A program made the position numbers and the translations under genes. DNA of 64,000 bases from Halalkalibacter oceani (GTDB taxonomy: Bacteria > Bacillota > Bacilli > Bacillales > Bacillaceae_D), in NCBI RefSeq assembly GCF_023715705.1, contig NZ_JAMBOS010000001.1, positions 62,001-126,000 of the forward strand, given 5' to 3'. Below, piece after piece: positions 25,012 to 33,349 of this stretch (position 1 is the first letter of the stretch; each line of letters opens with the position of its first letter). The notes under the pieces were generated by a model. That model saw only the letters and a program-made list of their open reading frames with translations. It did not search any database and was not told the DNA's origin.

Positions 25012-26434
25012 CGTAGAGCTGGAACAACTGTTGGCTGCTTATCCGCCTGTAAACAAAGAAGCCGTAGAGGCACGCTGGAATGAGGTGCAGCCCTCTTTCA
25101 CTCATAAAATTATCGTTCTCGACGATGATCCGACAGGAGTGCAAACCGTTCATGATGTCTCGGTATACACCGATTGGAGCGAGGAAACGATTGAGAGAGG
25201 TTTTTTAGAGGAGGCGCAAATCTTTTTTATTTTGACAAATTCCAGGGCCTTTACCCGTAAAGAAACGGAGGCTGAGCACCGGCTGATTGCGGAACGTGTC
25301 GAGCGGATTTCACAAAAGTACGGACGCCCATACATGATCATCAGCCGCGGCGACTCGACTTTGCGGGGACACTACCCGCTTGAAACCGAGGTGATGCGCA
25401 CGACAATTGAAGAGCACAGTGGTACAAAGGTGGACGGGGAAATTCTTTTGCCGTTTTTTAAAGAAGGCGGCCGCTTAACAGCCAGAAATATTCACTATGT
25501 TCAGGATGGAAATCGGCTCGTTCCGGCCGGAGAAACAGAATTTGCCAAGGATCGAACTTTCGGCTACCGCGCCAGTGATATGGGCGAGTGGATCGAAGAA
25601 AAAACAGCAGGCGCTTTTGCGGCGGAAGAGGTAACATTCATTTCCCTTGAGCAGTTGCGCGCCCTTGAGATTGAGAGGATTACAGAAAACCTGATGCAAG
25701 TCTCTCATTTTGGCAAGGTGGTTGTTAATGCTTTAGAAGAAGATGATGTACGTGTCTTTTCAATCGCCCTAATGAACGCTTTAAATAAAGGAAAGCGATT
25801 TTTGTTTCGTACAGCGGCAACCTTTACGAAAGTAATCGGAAATATTTCAAGCCGTTCCCTTCTTGAACGGGAGGAGCTGATTGATCCGGCTTCCACGAAT
25901 GGCGGCCTGATTATCGTCGGCTCTCATGTCCAGAAAACAACCGATCAGCTTGAAGCGCTGAAGGAGCTGACGACACTGCATTTCATTGAATTTGATTGTC
26001 ATCTCGTCCGCGATAAAAACGCTTTTTTCGCTGAAGTCGAACGAGTGAAACAAGAAGCGGAAGCACGGGTTACGGCCGGGCAGACGACTGTCATTTATAC
26101 GAAACGAGAGCGGCTTGACCTCGGGAAAGGGATGGAGGAAGAAGAGCTAAAGCTTTCTGTCCAGATTTCTGATGCTGTGACAAGTATTGTCGCTGGCTTT
26201 GCGGTGCGTCCTTCGTATTTAATTGCAAAAGGAGGCATCACGTCAAGTGACATCGGGACAAAAGGGCTGCAGGTGAAAAAAGCAACCGTCGCCGGTCAGG
26301 TGGCACCGGGAATTCCTGTTTGGAAAACAGGAGCCGAAAGCACGTTTCCATTTATCCCATATGTTATTTTCCCGGGAAATGTTGGGGAAGTAACGACGTT
26401 AAAAGAAGTTGTTTCATTGCTGGAAGGAGCCTGA
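25004..26434 (+). CDS. Four-carbon acid sugar kinase (DUF1537, OtnK/DtnK-like)
   Basis: A roughly 476-residue kinase. The N-terminal domain shows LDDDPTGVQTVHDV and SRGDSTLRGHYPLE. The C-terminal nucleotide-binding domain shows KGGITSSDIGTKGL and the terminal FPGNVGEVTTL. Family members phosphorylate 3-oxo-tetronate or threonate/erythronate. ATG 25004 overlaps the dehydrogenase stop by 8 bases. The isomerase and aldolase/decarboxylase (OtnI, OtnC) that complete the known pathway are not adjacent. They are either elsewhere or the pair handles a different sugar acid. Confidence 0.85.
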   Translation: MASVELEQLLAAYPPVNKEAVEARWNEVQPSFTHKIIVLDDDPTGVQTVHDVSVYTDWSEETIERGFLEEAQIFFILTNSRAFTRKETEAEHRLIAERVERISQKYGRPYMIISRGDSTLRGHYPLETEVMRTTIEEHSGTKVDGEILLPFFKEGGRLTARNIHYVQDGNRLVPAGETEFAKDRTFGYRASDMGEWIEEKTAGAFAAEEVTFISLEQLRALEIERITENLMQVSHFGKVVVNALEEDDVRVFSIALMNALNKGKRFLFRTAATFTKVIGNISSRSLLEREELIDPASTNGGLIIVGSHVQKTTDQLEALKELTTLHFIEFDCHLVRDKNAFFAEVERVKQEAEARVTAGQTTVIYTKRERLDLGKGMEEEELKLSVQISDAVTSIVAGFAVRPSYLIAKGGITSSDIGTKGLQVKKATVAGQVAPGIPVWKTGAESTFPFIPYVIFPGNVGEVTTLKEVVSLLEGA

Positions 26435-26548
26435 ACGAAGTACAGGTCTTTTTCAGTGGTTAAGTAGACCTGTTTGGGGGAGTGCCAGGTTGAAATGAAG
26501 GTTTTGTTCCTTCTGACACCGGGTACAGGGCAATAAGGAGGGATTGCC

Positions 26549-26764
26549 TTGAAGAACTCGGAAAAGGAAAAAGTGTTGAAAGAACGTAACGATAAAGAGA
26601 AAGCGTTTAAGAAAGACAAGGAAAAACAAAAGGAACGCGACCAGACGATTATGCCGGTCGACGAGCTTCCGCTTGAAGATATTAAACAGGAGGCGGAAGA
26701 GGAGCGGCAAAAGGAAAAAACGAAAGATCGCTCTTCCAGTGATCCGAACGAACAAGGCCGTTAG
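26549..26764 (+). CDS. Highly charged small hydrophilic protein (71 aa)
   Basis: The protein is dominated by Lys and Glu (about 28 of the first 35 residues are charged or polar), with EEERQKEKTKDRSSSDPNEQ at the C-terminus. It is probably disordered or a single helix. AAGGAGGGA lies 8 bases before a TTG start, so translation is likely. Such proteins in bacilli are often stress- or spore-related, but this is a guess. Confidence 0.55.
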   Translation: MKNSEKEKVLKERNDKEKAFKKDKEKQKERDQTIMPVDELPLEDIKQEAEEERQKEKTKDRSSSDPNEQGR

Positions 26765-26854
26765 AAAGCTTGTCAGATAACCTTCCGGATTCCCGTACTG
26801 CTTGTCAGATTCATGCTACACTGTCAGTACAGGAAAAGCTGGGAGGGATGAAAA

Positions 26855-26929
26855 ATGACGAAAAAGCCATTAAAAAATCCAGGTGTGTTCTCGCTACTGT
26901 TTCTGACATGGGTTGTTTTGTTCGATTGA
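26855..26929 (+). CDS. Candidate 24-residue membrane microprotein
   Basis: ATG at 26855 has AGGGATG upstream and reads a basic N-terminus (MTKKPLKNPGV) followed by one short hydrophobic segment (FSLLFLTWVVLFD), then stop. This is the layout of tiny single-span regulatory membrane peptides. It is short enough to occur by chance, but the site and composition are favourable. A strong terminator follows. Confidence 0.4.
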   Translation: MTKKPLKNPGVFSLLFLTWVVLFD

Positions 26930-26955
26930 TAAGCCAATAAAACGTGATAAATGAA

Positions 26956-26995
26956 GAGGCTGCGTAACACGGAACTATCCGTGTCACGCAGCCTC
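26956..26995. terminator. Bidirectional terminator hairpin
   Basis: GAGGCTGCGTAACACGGA and TCCGTGTCACGCAGCCTC form an 18-base-pair stem with one mismatch. It is placed between the 24-aa frame and the convergent MFS pseudogene. Confidence 0.7.
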
Positions 26996-27016
26996 ATTGC
27001 TTGTGTTGCAACATGT

Positions 27017-28443
27017 TTACTGCTCTGTTACTTCTTCCGGAGCAACTGTCCGTTTCATAAACAGAGTAAGAATAAAAGCGAGTATCGCAAAAATCAAGCC
27101 GATTGAAAATGTGCTTTGAACCCCGGCAGTTAAGGCCGCTGCTTCAATATTTGCAGGTGTGTCTGTAACCGACGATAAATAGCGGGCCTGACCTGAGGCC
27201 AAAATGCTGATAAACAGCGCAATTCCGATCGCTCCGCCAACCTGGACAAGTGTATTGATAATCGCCGAGCCGTGCGGGTAATATTTCCGCGGCAGCTGAT
27301 TCAATCCATTGGTTTGCGCTGGCATCATAATCATCGCGACAGCAATCATCAGTAGGGAGTGCAGCACAATGAATTGAAAGACGGAAGTTGAGGTTGAGAC
27401 ATTCGTGAACAGCCACATTACGATCACGAGTAACGCCCCGCCCGGGATGAGCAGCACCTTTGGTCCGAATTTATCAAAAATCCTTCCGCAAATTGGTGAA
27501 ATAAAGCCGTTCAAAATACCACCAGGCAATAGCGCCAGACCGGCGACGAAGGCACTTAAAGCCAGACCACCCTGTAAAAACAAAGGCAGGATAATCATCG
27601 TTGAGAACATCGTCATCATAACGATGATGACTAAAACGGTCGCCAGAGAAAACATCGGTGATAAGAAAGCGCGCATATCGAGAAGCGGATCTTCAAGGCG
27701 CAGCTGTCGGATAACAAACCAAATTAACGCGGTCACCCCGGCAATAATCGTAAGGTATACTTCAGGACTAGCCCAGCCATGTGACCCTTCTCCGGCGCTG
27801 CTAAAGCCGAAGACAATTCCGCCAAAACCGACGGTGGAAAGGATAATCGAGGTAATATCGACTTTCGGTTTCGTAATATCCGTTACGTTCTTTAAGTAAA
27901 TTGCAGCAAAAGCGATCGAAAAGAGCGCAAATGGAATGACGATAAAGAATAACCAACGCCAGTTTAGTGATTCGACAATCACTCCGGAAAGAGTAGGGCC
28001 GATTGCCGGCGCAAACATAATGACGAGTCCGATCATCCCCATCGCTCCGCCGCGTTTGTCAGGTGGGAAAAGGACGAGTACCGTATTCATCATAACTGGG
28101 ATTAAAAGTCCAGTTCCGCTCGCCTGAATAAGCCGGCCGATCAGGAGAAACGAAAAGGTCGGCGCAATTTCACAAATAAGCGTTCCAATTGTAAATAAAA
28201 TCATTGCAGCAGCAGGGCTGTTACCGGGATCAAAATTCCAACAACGAGCAGGAAGCCGGTAGAAAGCCATTGAACGGTAGCGGTAGAGACTTGTAAATCA
28301 TTCATCAAATCAGTAAAAGCGACATTTAGTAAAGTCTCATTTAAAATGGCAAAAAATGCGCCAATGATTAAAGAAATCATAATAGGTGCTTTTTTTATTT
28401 CTGTCTGTGCTGAATTGGCGGCACCAGCCATTGTTCCATTCAC
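27017..28443 (-). pseudogene. DHA2-family MFS drug exporter, broken by a ~34-base internal deletion
   Basis: The N-terminal part (GTG at 28443 to TGA at 28201) ends at ILIPVTALLLQ. The rest of the protein continues in another frame from 28204 with MILFTIGTLICEIAP to the stop at 27017. Alignment by eye with the intact paralogue at 114-1577 shows the missing piece is about 11 codons. That is the loop 2-3 (KYTTRKLFLTS in the paralogue), which carries motif A, needed for transport. The junction lies in a CTGCTGCTG tract, so replication slippage or short-repeat deletion is a natural cause. The GTG start has AAGGAGGATAC upstream. Without the missing loop the product would be inactive even if frameshifting occurred. 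Confidence 0.8.
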
Positions 28444-28558
28444 AAGCGTATCCTCCTTTTTTTTCTATCTCCAACAATACTTTAATATAGCAAACGTCTC
28501 TGCAGAAGTCACTATTTTTGCTCGATGTTAATAATTCCTGACAAAATGTTAATTATCC

Positions 28559-28587
28559 TTTACATTATGTCAAGGATGGCTTACAAT
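28559..28587 (+). promoter_or_regulatory. SigA-type promoter of the Xre operon
   Basis: TTTACA (28559-28564), 17-base spacer, TACAAT (28582-28587), 24 bases before the start codon. Repeated ATGTTAAT tracts just upstream could be operator half-sites. Confidence 0.5.
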
Positions 28588-28611
28588 AAACGAGCAAGGA
28601 GGGAAAAAGGG

Positions 28612-28827
28612 ATGTTGCGAAACCGAGTGAGAGAATTGCGAGCAAAGCATCACTGGACCCAATCTGATTTGGCTGAACGGATCGGAGCAACAAGACAGAC
28701 GATTGGGATGATTGAAAAAGGGGACTATGCACCATCTGTCACGTTAGCATTAAAAATTGCCCATGTTTTTTCCGTTTCTTTAGAAGAAGTATTTTGGCTC
28801 GAAAGTGAGGCGAAGCTTAATGATTGA
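28612..28827 (+). CDS. Xre-family small HTH regulator
   Basis: A 71-residue DNA-binding protein consisting of one HTH_3 domain: NRVRELRAKHHWTQSDLAERIG, then ATRQTIGMIEKGDYAPSV as the recognition helix region. Such stand-alone regulators usually control the membrane-protein gene that follows, which overlaps by 8 bases here. The start was placed at ATG 28612 with AAGGAGGGAAAAAGG upstream. It diverges from the broken MFS gene. Confidence 0.85.
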   Translation: MLRNRVRELRAKHHWTQSDLAERIGATRQTIGMIEKGDYAPSVTLALKIAHVFSVSLEEVFWLESEAKLND

Positions 28828-29242
28828 AAGGACAATCCGATCACCGTTTTTTATGGTCGTATATACGGGTCTTATGCTGCTTTTTGTTTACGCCAGCTTT
28901 GAGCAAAAGGGCTGGGTGTACCCATTAGGGATCGTAGTGCTCACTGTGACAGCAGGGCTCTTTCTCTTTCTGATCGTTCACAACCTCCGTCATCCGGAAC
29001 GGAGCATTAAGCTGATTTCCTTTATTCCATATGAATTTAACGAGGAAGATGAAGGGCAGCAATGGGTGACAAACCGGGCCTGCAGAAAAGTGTACATCTT
29101 TTTCTATTTTGCGATTCCGTATTCAGCTTTACTCATGGTTCTGTTTCCGTTTTTTCCGGAGGTACCTCTGCTCATTCTTTTTGTGCTCTCAAGCACGCAG
29201 TATACAATTTACTGGTATGAAACAAGACGATATTTAAAATAA
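28820..29242 (+). CDS. Hypothetical four-helix membrane protein (140 aa)
   Basis: It overlaps the Xre gene (ATG at 28820 within its last codons). It has about four hydrophobic segments with a central hydrophilic loop (IPYEFNEEDEGQQWVTNRAC). The HTH-plus-membrane-protein pairing is common in bacilli, with the regulator usually controlling the partner. Family not identified; DUF2178-like in layout only. Confidence 0.6.
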   Translation: MIERTIRSPFFMVVYTGLMLLFVYASFEQKGWVYPLGIVVLTVTAGLFLFLIVHNLRHPERSIKLISFIPYEFNEEDEGQQWVTNRACRKVYIFFYFAIPYSALLMVLFPFFPEVPLLILFVLSSTQYTIYWYETRRYLK

Positions 29243-29258
29243 AAAGGAGAGAATGAAA

Positions 29259-29756
29259 ATGGGATATATCATTGCCTATGCAATTGTTTTTTTACTGGCG
29301 GCTACACCTTTTTTTGAAGTGGTTGCCGTTATACCGCTCGGAGCTTTAGCCGGTTTGCAAACATGGCTCGTTGTCATTATCGGGTTGCTTGGAAATGTCG
29401 TAACGGTCCTGCTTGTCATTGTTCTGATGGATCAGATCAAGGCATGGCTTCAGCGGAGAAGAGAAAAGAAAGGAAAAGCACCGAACAAACGGGGAGCCCG
29501 CGCGGAAAAAATCTGGAAGAAATATGGCCTGCCTGGGTTGGCATTTTTAGGTCCGATCCTTGTCGGAAGTCACTTAGCCGCTTTTTTAAGCATGTCATTT
29601 GGCGGGGAGCGGAAGGCCGTTGCGGTCTGGATGATGATCAGTCTCGTCTGCTGGGCGACAGTGACCGGGATTCTGACGTTTTACGGGGTGGACTTCATCG
29701 TAGACCGTTCGGAATCAGATGGCTTTTTGATTGATTTGCTTCAACGTTATTCATAA
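29259..29756 (+). CDS. Small multidrug export family (COG2426) membrane protein
   Basis: A 165-residue protein with about four membrane segments. The signatures ATPFFEVVAVIPLGALAGL and KKYGLPGLAFLGPILVGSH are typical of the Sm_multidrug_ex family (DedA-like fold). A basic cytoplasmic loop (WLQRRREKKGKAPNKRGAR) lies in the middle. ATG 29259 is properly spaced from AAGGAG; ATG 29253 is too close. It is probably the third gene of the Xre operon. A transport role is inferred from the family name only. Confidence 0.75.
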   Translation: MGYIIAYAIVFLLAATPFFEVVAVIPLGALAGLQTWLVVIIGLLGNVVTVLLVIVLMDQIKAWLQRRREKKGKAPNKRGARAEKIWKKYGLPGLAFLGPILVGSHLAAFLSMSFGGERKAVAVWMMISLVCWATVTGILTFYGVDFIVDRSESDGFLIDLLQRYS

Positions 29757-29834
29757 AATCAACTGTCATGAGATCCACCTAACTGGTTCATACTACAAAT
29801 AAAGATAGCAGTACATCCAAAAAGGAGGATCAAC

Positions 29835-29984
29835 ATGGCAAAAAAACCGAAAGCACAACAGCAAAAGGGACCATATGATGAAGTGGAATTTTCTGAGGAG
29901 CTGGCGGATGGCGCTGACCGGGATGCGATGGCCCGGATGCAGGCCGCTGACGACCGTGCCAAACAAAAAAAGAAGAAACGCTGA
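29835..29984 (+). CDS. YfhD-like small protein (49 aa)
   Basis: AAAGGAGGATCAAC precedes the ATG. The acidic centre DEVEFSEELADGADRDAM followed by RMQAADDRAKQ matches my recollection of the YfhD family (VEFSEELAD...RAxxADxR), and Lys-rich termini flank it. It is a soluble microprotein of unknown function, found in spore-forming bacilli. A good terminator follows. Confidence 0.65.
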   Translation: MAKKPKAQQQKGPYDEVEFSEELADGADRDAMARMQAADDRAKQKKKKR

Positions 29985-29998
29985 TCATAAGGTTACGT

Positions 29999-30045
29999 CC
30001 GGGTAAAAGGTGAAACAACCAATCTTTTGTCCGGGCTTTTTTTGT
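29999..30045 (+). terminator. Terminator after the YfhD-like gene
   Basis: CCGGGTAAAAG pairs with CTTTTGTCCGG (two G-U pairs), followed by seven T. The inner part resembles the family A core. Confidence 0.7.
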
Positions 30046-30103
30046 ATATTTTCCTAAAGGCAGTACAAGTTAAGAATACAGGTACATAAAGGAGGGAAGA
30101 AAA

Positions 30104-30424
30104 ATGCGATGGTCACATAAGCTGTTTTTGCTGCTTGTTTCGGCGCTTGTTTGCGGCTTGGTGCTTTCCAGCAATGTATTCGCGGCAGACGGTGAAAATA
30201 AGGTGGAACTAACGAAGCAGCAGCAGGAGGAAATTGCGGAAATCCAGCAGGAGATTCTCGAAAAGAAAAAAGAAGTCATTGCAAAGTATGTGGAATTTGG
30301 CGTGTTCTCTGAAGAGAAAGGAAACCACATCATCAAGAAGATGGAAGAGCATTACAGCAAGCTTGAAAAGAACGGTTTTATTCCACGCTGGGAAAAGCGA
30401 AAACATCATCATGATAAGGAATAA
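30104..30424 (+). CDS. YckD-family (DUF2680) secreted protein
   Basis: A 106-residue protein. The signal peptide ends around SSNVFAADG (AxA cleavage). The mature protein is helical and charged (LTKQQQEEIAEIQQEILEKK, KYVEFGVFSEEKGNHI) and ends in a His-rich tail (KRKHHHDKE). The GxFSxEKxxxI pattern is typical of YckD. AAAGGAGGGAAG precedes the ATG. Function unknown; the His tail could bind metal. Confidence 0.75.
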   Translation: MRWSHKLFLLLVSALVCGLVLSSNVFAADGENKVELTKQQQEEIAEIQQEILEKKKEVIAKYVEFGVFSEEKGNHIIKKMEEHYSKLEKNGFIPRWEKRKHHHDKE

Positions 30425-30601
30425 AAGAATCGTTATTCTTTAGCTGGCTTTTTCTAACTGGAAGTGTTATACTTGTGTTAACTTATTTTTGATCGTTTTT
30501 AGAATAAAGATGGATCCGCTAGATGTTTCCTCTTCATTATTACGAATTATCAAGAATAATCATTAAAATGTGTGGTTCACCACACGACAGGAGGAAACAA
30601 C

Positions 30602-30805
30602 ATGCAACAAGGTACAGTAAAATGGTTCAACTCAGAAAAAGGTTTTGGTTTTATCGAGCGTGAAGAAGGCGACGATCTATTCGTTCACTTTTCTGCTATC
30701 ACTGGCGAAGGCTTCAAAACACTTGACGAAGGTCAAGCTGTAACATTTGATGTCGTTCAAGGCGACCGTGGCGACCAAGCTTCTAACGTTAAGAAAAGCT
30801 ACTAA
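30602..30805 (+). CDS. Cold-shock protein (CspA/CspB family)
   Basis: A 67-residue nucleic-acid-binding OB-fold protein and RNA chaperone. RNP1 is KGFGFIE and RNP2 is LFVHFSAI; it begins [10 protein letters not shown], as in Bacillus CspB/C/D. The ATG at 30602 has GGAGGAAACAAC upstream, which fixes the start although the frame is open further. About 175 bases of leader precede it; long leaders are usual for cold-shock genes. A terminator follows. Confidence 0.95.
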   Translation: MQQGTVKWFNSEKGFGFIEREEGDDLFVHFSAITGEGFKTLDEGQAVTFDVVQGDRGDQASNVKKSY

Positions 30806-30825
30806 GAGCTACACAGACATAAAGA

Positions 30826-30862
30826 AAAGGCTTTGAGGATTTGTTCCTCAGAGCCTTTTTTG
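30826..30862 (+). terminator. Terminator after csp
   Basis: AAGGCTTTGAGGA and TCCTCAGAGCCTT (one G-U) with a four-base loop, then TTTTT. Confidence 0.8.
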
Positions 30863-30949
30863 ACGTTCTTTTAAAAAAGCTTGTCACAAGTTGGACTGTA
30901 GGTGGACCGGTTTTTTGGATGAAAAAAGGGTTGTGCTTTTCTTGTTTTA

Positions 30950-30980
30950 TTGTTAACTTAATTATTAATTAGGTTAACAA
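30950..30980 (+). promoter_or_regulatory. BirA operator upstream of bioB
   Basis: TTGTTAAC, 15-base spacer, GTTAACAA: a perfect inverted repeat matching the Bacillus BirA box, ending 17 bases before the bioB start. Biotin-dependent repression is expected. Confidence 0.85.
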
Positions 30981-30997
30981 AAAGGGGCTGGTAACTT

Positions 30998-31984
30998 ATG
31001 AGAGGAAACGATTGGGGAAAGCTGGCGGAAAAGGCGATCAGGCAGGAGGAGATTTCAATCGGGGAGGGACTTGCTGTTCTAGCCGCTGCTGACAGCGAAG
31101 TGTTACCGCTTTTGCATGCTGCTTTTGCGGTACGGCAAACGTTTTTTGGCAAGAAGGTTAAGCTGAATATGATTATTAATGCGAAAAGTGGCCTATGTCC
31201 GGAAGATTGTGGCTACTGCGCTCAATCTATTGTGTCCAATGCGCCGGTGGAAAAGTATACTTTGCTTGAAAAGGAAACGTTACTGGCTGGGGCGAGGGAA
31301 GCATTGAAGCGAAAAGCCGGAACCTATTGCATTGTCGCGAGTGGCCGGGGCCCGACTGACCACGAGGTTGAGCAGGTCGTCGATGCCGTCGCAGAGATCC
31401 GGGCGACGATGCCATTAAAAATTTGTGCCTGTCTCGGTGCATTATCTGCGGAAAAGGCAGCGAAGCTAAAGGAAGCTGGCGTTGAGCGCTACAACCATAA
31501 TATTAATACGCATGAAGAGCTTCACCCGGCTATTACGACGACGCATACATACCAGAATCGAATCGAAACATTGCAGCATGTGAAGCAGAGCGGCATGTCC
31601 CCCTGTTCAGGGGTGATTATCGGGATGGGCGAGTCGGATCAGCAAATTGTTGAAATGGCTTGGGCGTTAAAAGAGCTTGATGCTGATTCGGTGCCGGTCA
31701 ATTTCCTACATGCGATTGCCGGAACTCCACTTGAAGGAAGGCCGGCAACAAAGCCGCTGCGTGCATTGAAAATATTAGCATTGCTGCGCTTTATTCTGCC
31801 GACGAAGGAAATTAGAGTGTCCGGAGGGCGTGAAGTGAATCTTCGCACGTTGCAGCCGCTTGCCTTGTACGCGGCGAATTCCATTTTTGTCGGTGATTAT
31901 TTGACGACGCCGGGCCAGCAGATGGAACTGGACTACCAAATGATTGAAGATCTTGGGTTTGAAATTGAAGAATGCGCATTGTGA
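30998..31984 (+). CDS. bioB: Biotin synthase
   Basis: A 328-residue radical-SAM enzyme that inserts sulfur into dethiobiotin. The Fe-S cluster motif is CPEDCGYC (CxxxCxxC) after NMIINAKSGL. Further BioB positions are YNHNINTHEE, SGVIIGMGES, VPVNFLHAIAGTP and SGGREVNLR. AAAGGGG precedes the ATG. A BirA box covers the promoter region, so it belongs to the biotin regulon. No other biotin gene is adjacent, so bioB is separated from the rest of the pathway. Confidence 0.95.
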   Translation: MRGNDWGKLAEKAIRQEEISIGEGLAVLAAADSEVLPLLHAAFAVRQTFFGKKVKLNMIINAKSGLCPEDCGYCAQSIVSNAPVEKYTLLEKETLLAGAREALKRKAGTYCIVASGRGPTDHEVEQVVDAVAEIRATMPLKICACLGALSAEKAAKLKEAGVERYNHNINTHEELHPAITTTHTYQNRIETLQHVKQSGMSPCSGVIIGMGESDQQIVEMAWALKELDADSVPVNFLHAIAGTPLEGRPATKPLRALKILALLRFILPTKEIRVSGGREVNLRTLQPLALYAANSIFVGDYLTTPGQQMELDYQMIEDLGFEIEECAL

Positions 31985-32060
31985 AAATCCTGCGGGTCTG
32001 CTATTCAGCCGCTGCCACCTATGTTAAAATATTTGTCGATATAACAAAGGTGGGATCGAC

Positions 32061-33170
32061 ATGGAAAGATGGGACGCGTTTGTCCGTTCAGTGCAGAGAA
32101 TGGAATGGAATGATTATGCGATTGCCTTCGCAATCTTCCTTATATTTCTCTTGTTTCGTAAGCTGTTTACACGCTATATTTTTAAAATGGTTGTCAAAAT
32201 GTCACGCAAGACTCCGACGGAGGTCTTTACGAATGTTCTCTTAGCTTTTGAAGCGCCGCTCCGGCTGTTCTGGGTCGTGCTCGGTACATATTTGGCGCTT
32301 GTGTACTTACCGTTTAACTGGACGACGGTTGAGTTTGTCAAGCATCTGTACCGATCGATTATTATTATTTTAATCGGCTGGGGGCTTTATAATTATACAT
32401 CGACGCAGTCGATGGTCTTTGTCCGGATGGCGCGTAAGGTCGATATTGATGAGGACAGCATGCTTGTCCCTTTTTTGTCGAAAATTTTACGCTTTACTGT
32501 CGTCGCGCTTGTGATCGTCGTCGTCGCCGGTGAGTGGGGGTACAGCATCAGTGGCTTCGTTGCCGGACTGGGGCTCGGCGGCCTCGCCTTTGCCCTTGCG
32601 GCACAGGATACGATCGGAAACTTTTTTGGCGGCGTCATTATTATTACGGAAAAGCCATTTTCAAAGGGGGATTGGATCAAGACGCCCTCTGTGGAAGGAA
32701 CAGTAGAAGATATTACGTTTAGAAGTACGCAAATCCGTACGTTTGAGGATTCGGTCATTACCGTTCCGAATTCAACACTCGCCAATGAACCCATTACCAA
32801 TTGGTCGCAAATGAACAAGCGGAGGATTACGTTCTCGCTTGGTGTGACGTATTCAACACCACGGGAAAAGCTGGAGCGCTGTGTGAGAAGAATTGATGCA
32901 TTGCTGCGATCGCATGAAGAAGTTGATCCAGATGTCATTATGGTTCACTTTAGTGAATTCAACGATTCAAGTCTTGAAATCTTTTTGTATTTCTTTACAA
33001 AAACAACCGTATGGGCTGAATGGTATCGGATTAAAGAGAATATTAATCTTGAGATCCTGAAGATACTGGAGGAAGAAAACGTTCATGTAGCTTTTCCGAG
33101 CCGTACTGTTTATTTTGAAAAAGAAGAGCGTCCAGTCGAGTTGGAAGATGATCCCGCCAAGAAAGAGTAA
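32061..33170 (+). CDS. MscS-family mechanosensitive channel (YhdY-like)
   Basis: A 369-residue membrane protein with about four to five N-terminal helices and an MscS pore/beta domain: VAGLGLGGLAFALAAQDTIGN is the glycine/alanine-rich pore helix TM3, followed by FFGGVIIITEKPFSKGDWI and the RSTQIRTFEDSVITVPNS beta domain. The C-terminus is acidic. It should release solutes on osmotic downshock. AAAGGTGG precedes the ATG. A second, shorter MscS homologue is at 44065-44898. Confidence 0.9.
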   Translation: MERWDAFVRSVQRMEWNDYAIAFAIFLIFLLFRKLFTRYIFKMVVKMSRKTPTEVFTNVLLAFEAPLRLFWVVLGTYLALVYLPFNWTTVEFVKHLYRSIIIILIGWGLYNYTSTQSMVFVRMARKVDIDEDSMLVPFLSKILRFTVVALVIVVVAGEWGYSISGFVAGLGLGGLAFALAAQDTIGNFFGGVIIITEKPFSKGDWIKTPSVEGTVEDITFRSTQIRTFEDSVITVPNSTLANEPITNWSQMNKRRITFSLGVTYSTPREKLERCVRRIDALLRSHEEVDPDVIMVHFSEFNDSSLEIFLYFFTKTTVWAEWYRIKENINLEILKILEEENVHVAFPSRTVYFEKEERPVELEDDPAKKE

Positions 33171-33211
33171 GCAAGCTACGTTACTGTTTTTTTGCAGGAG
33201 CAGTATCTTTA

Positions 33212-33260
33212 AGAGATGTACCAAAAGGTCTTTTTCCACCTTTTGGCACGTCTCTTTTTT
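33212..33260 (+). terminator. Family A hairpin terminator
   Basis: AGAGATGTACCAAAAGGT pairs with ACCTTTTGGCACGTCTCT, followed by TTTTTT. Confidence 0.8.
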
Positions 33261-33349
33261 ACTAAACTCTGCCAGCTTTGCAGTCATCCCTAGTATACAG
33301 AAGAGGCTTCCACTATAATAAAAGGAAAAGAATGTTAAGGGAGTAACGA

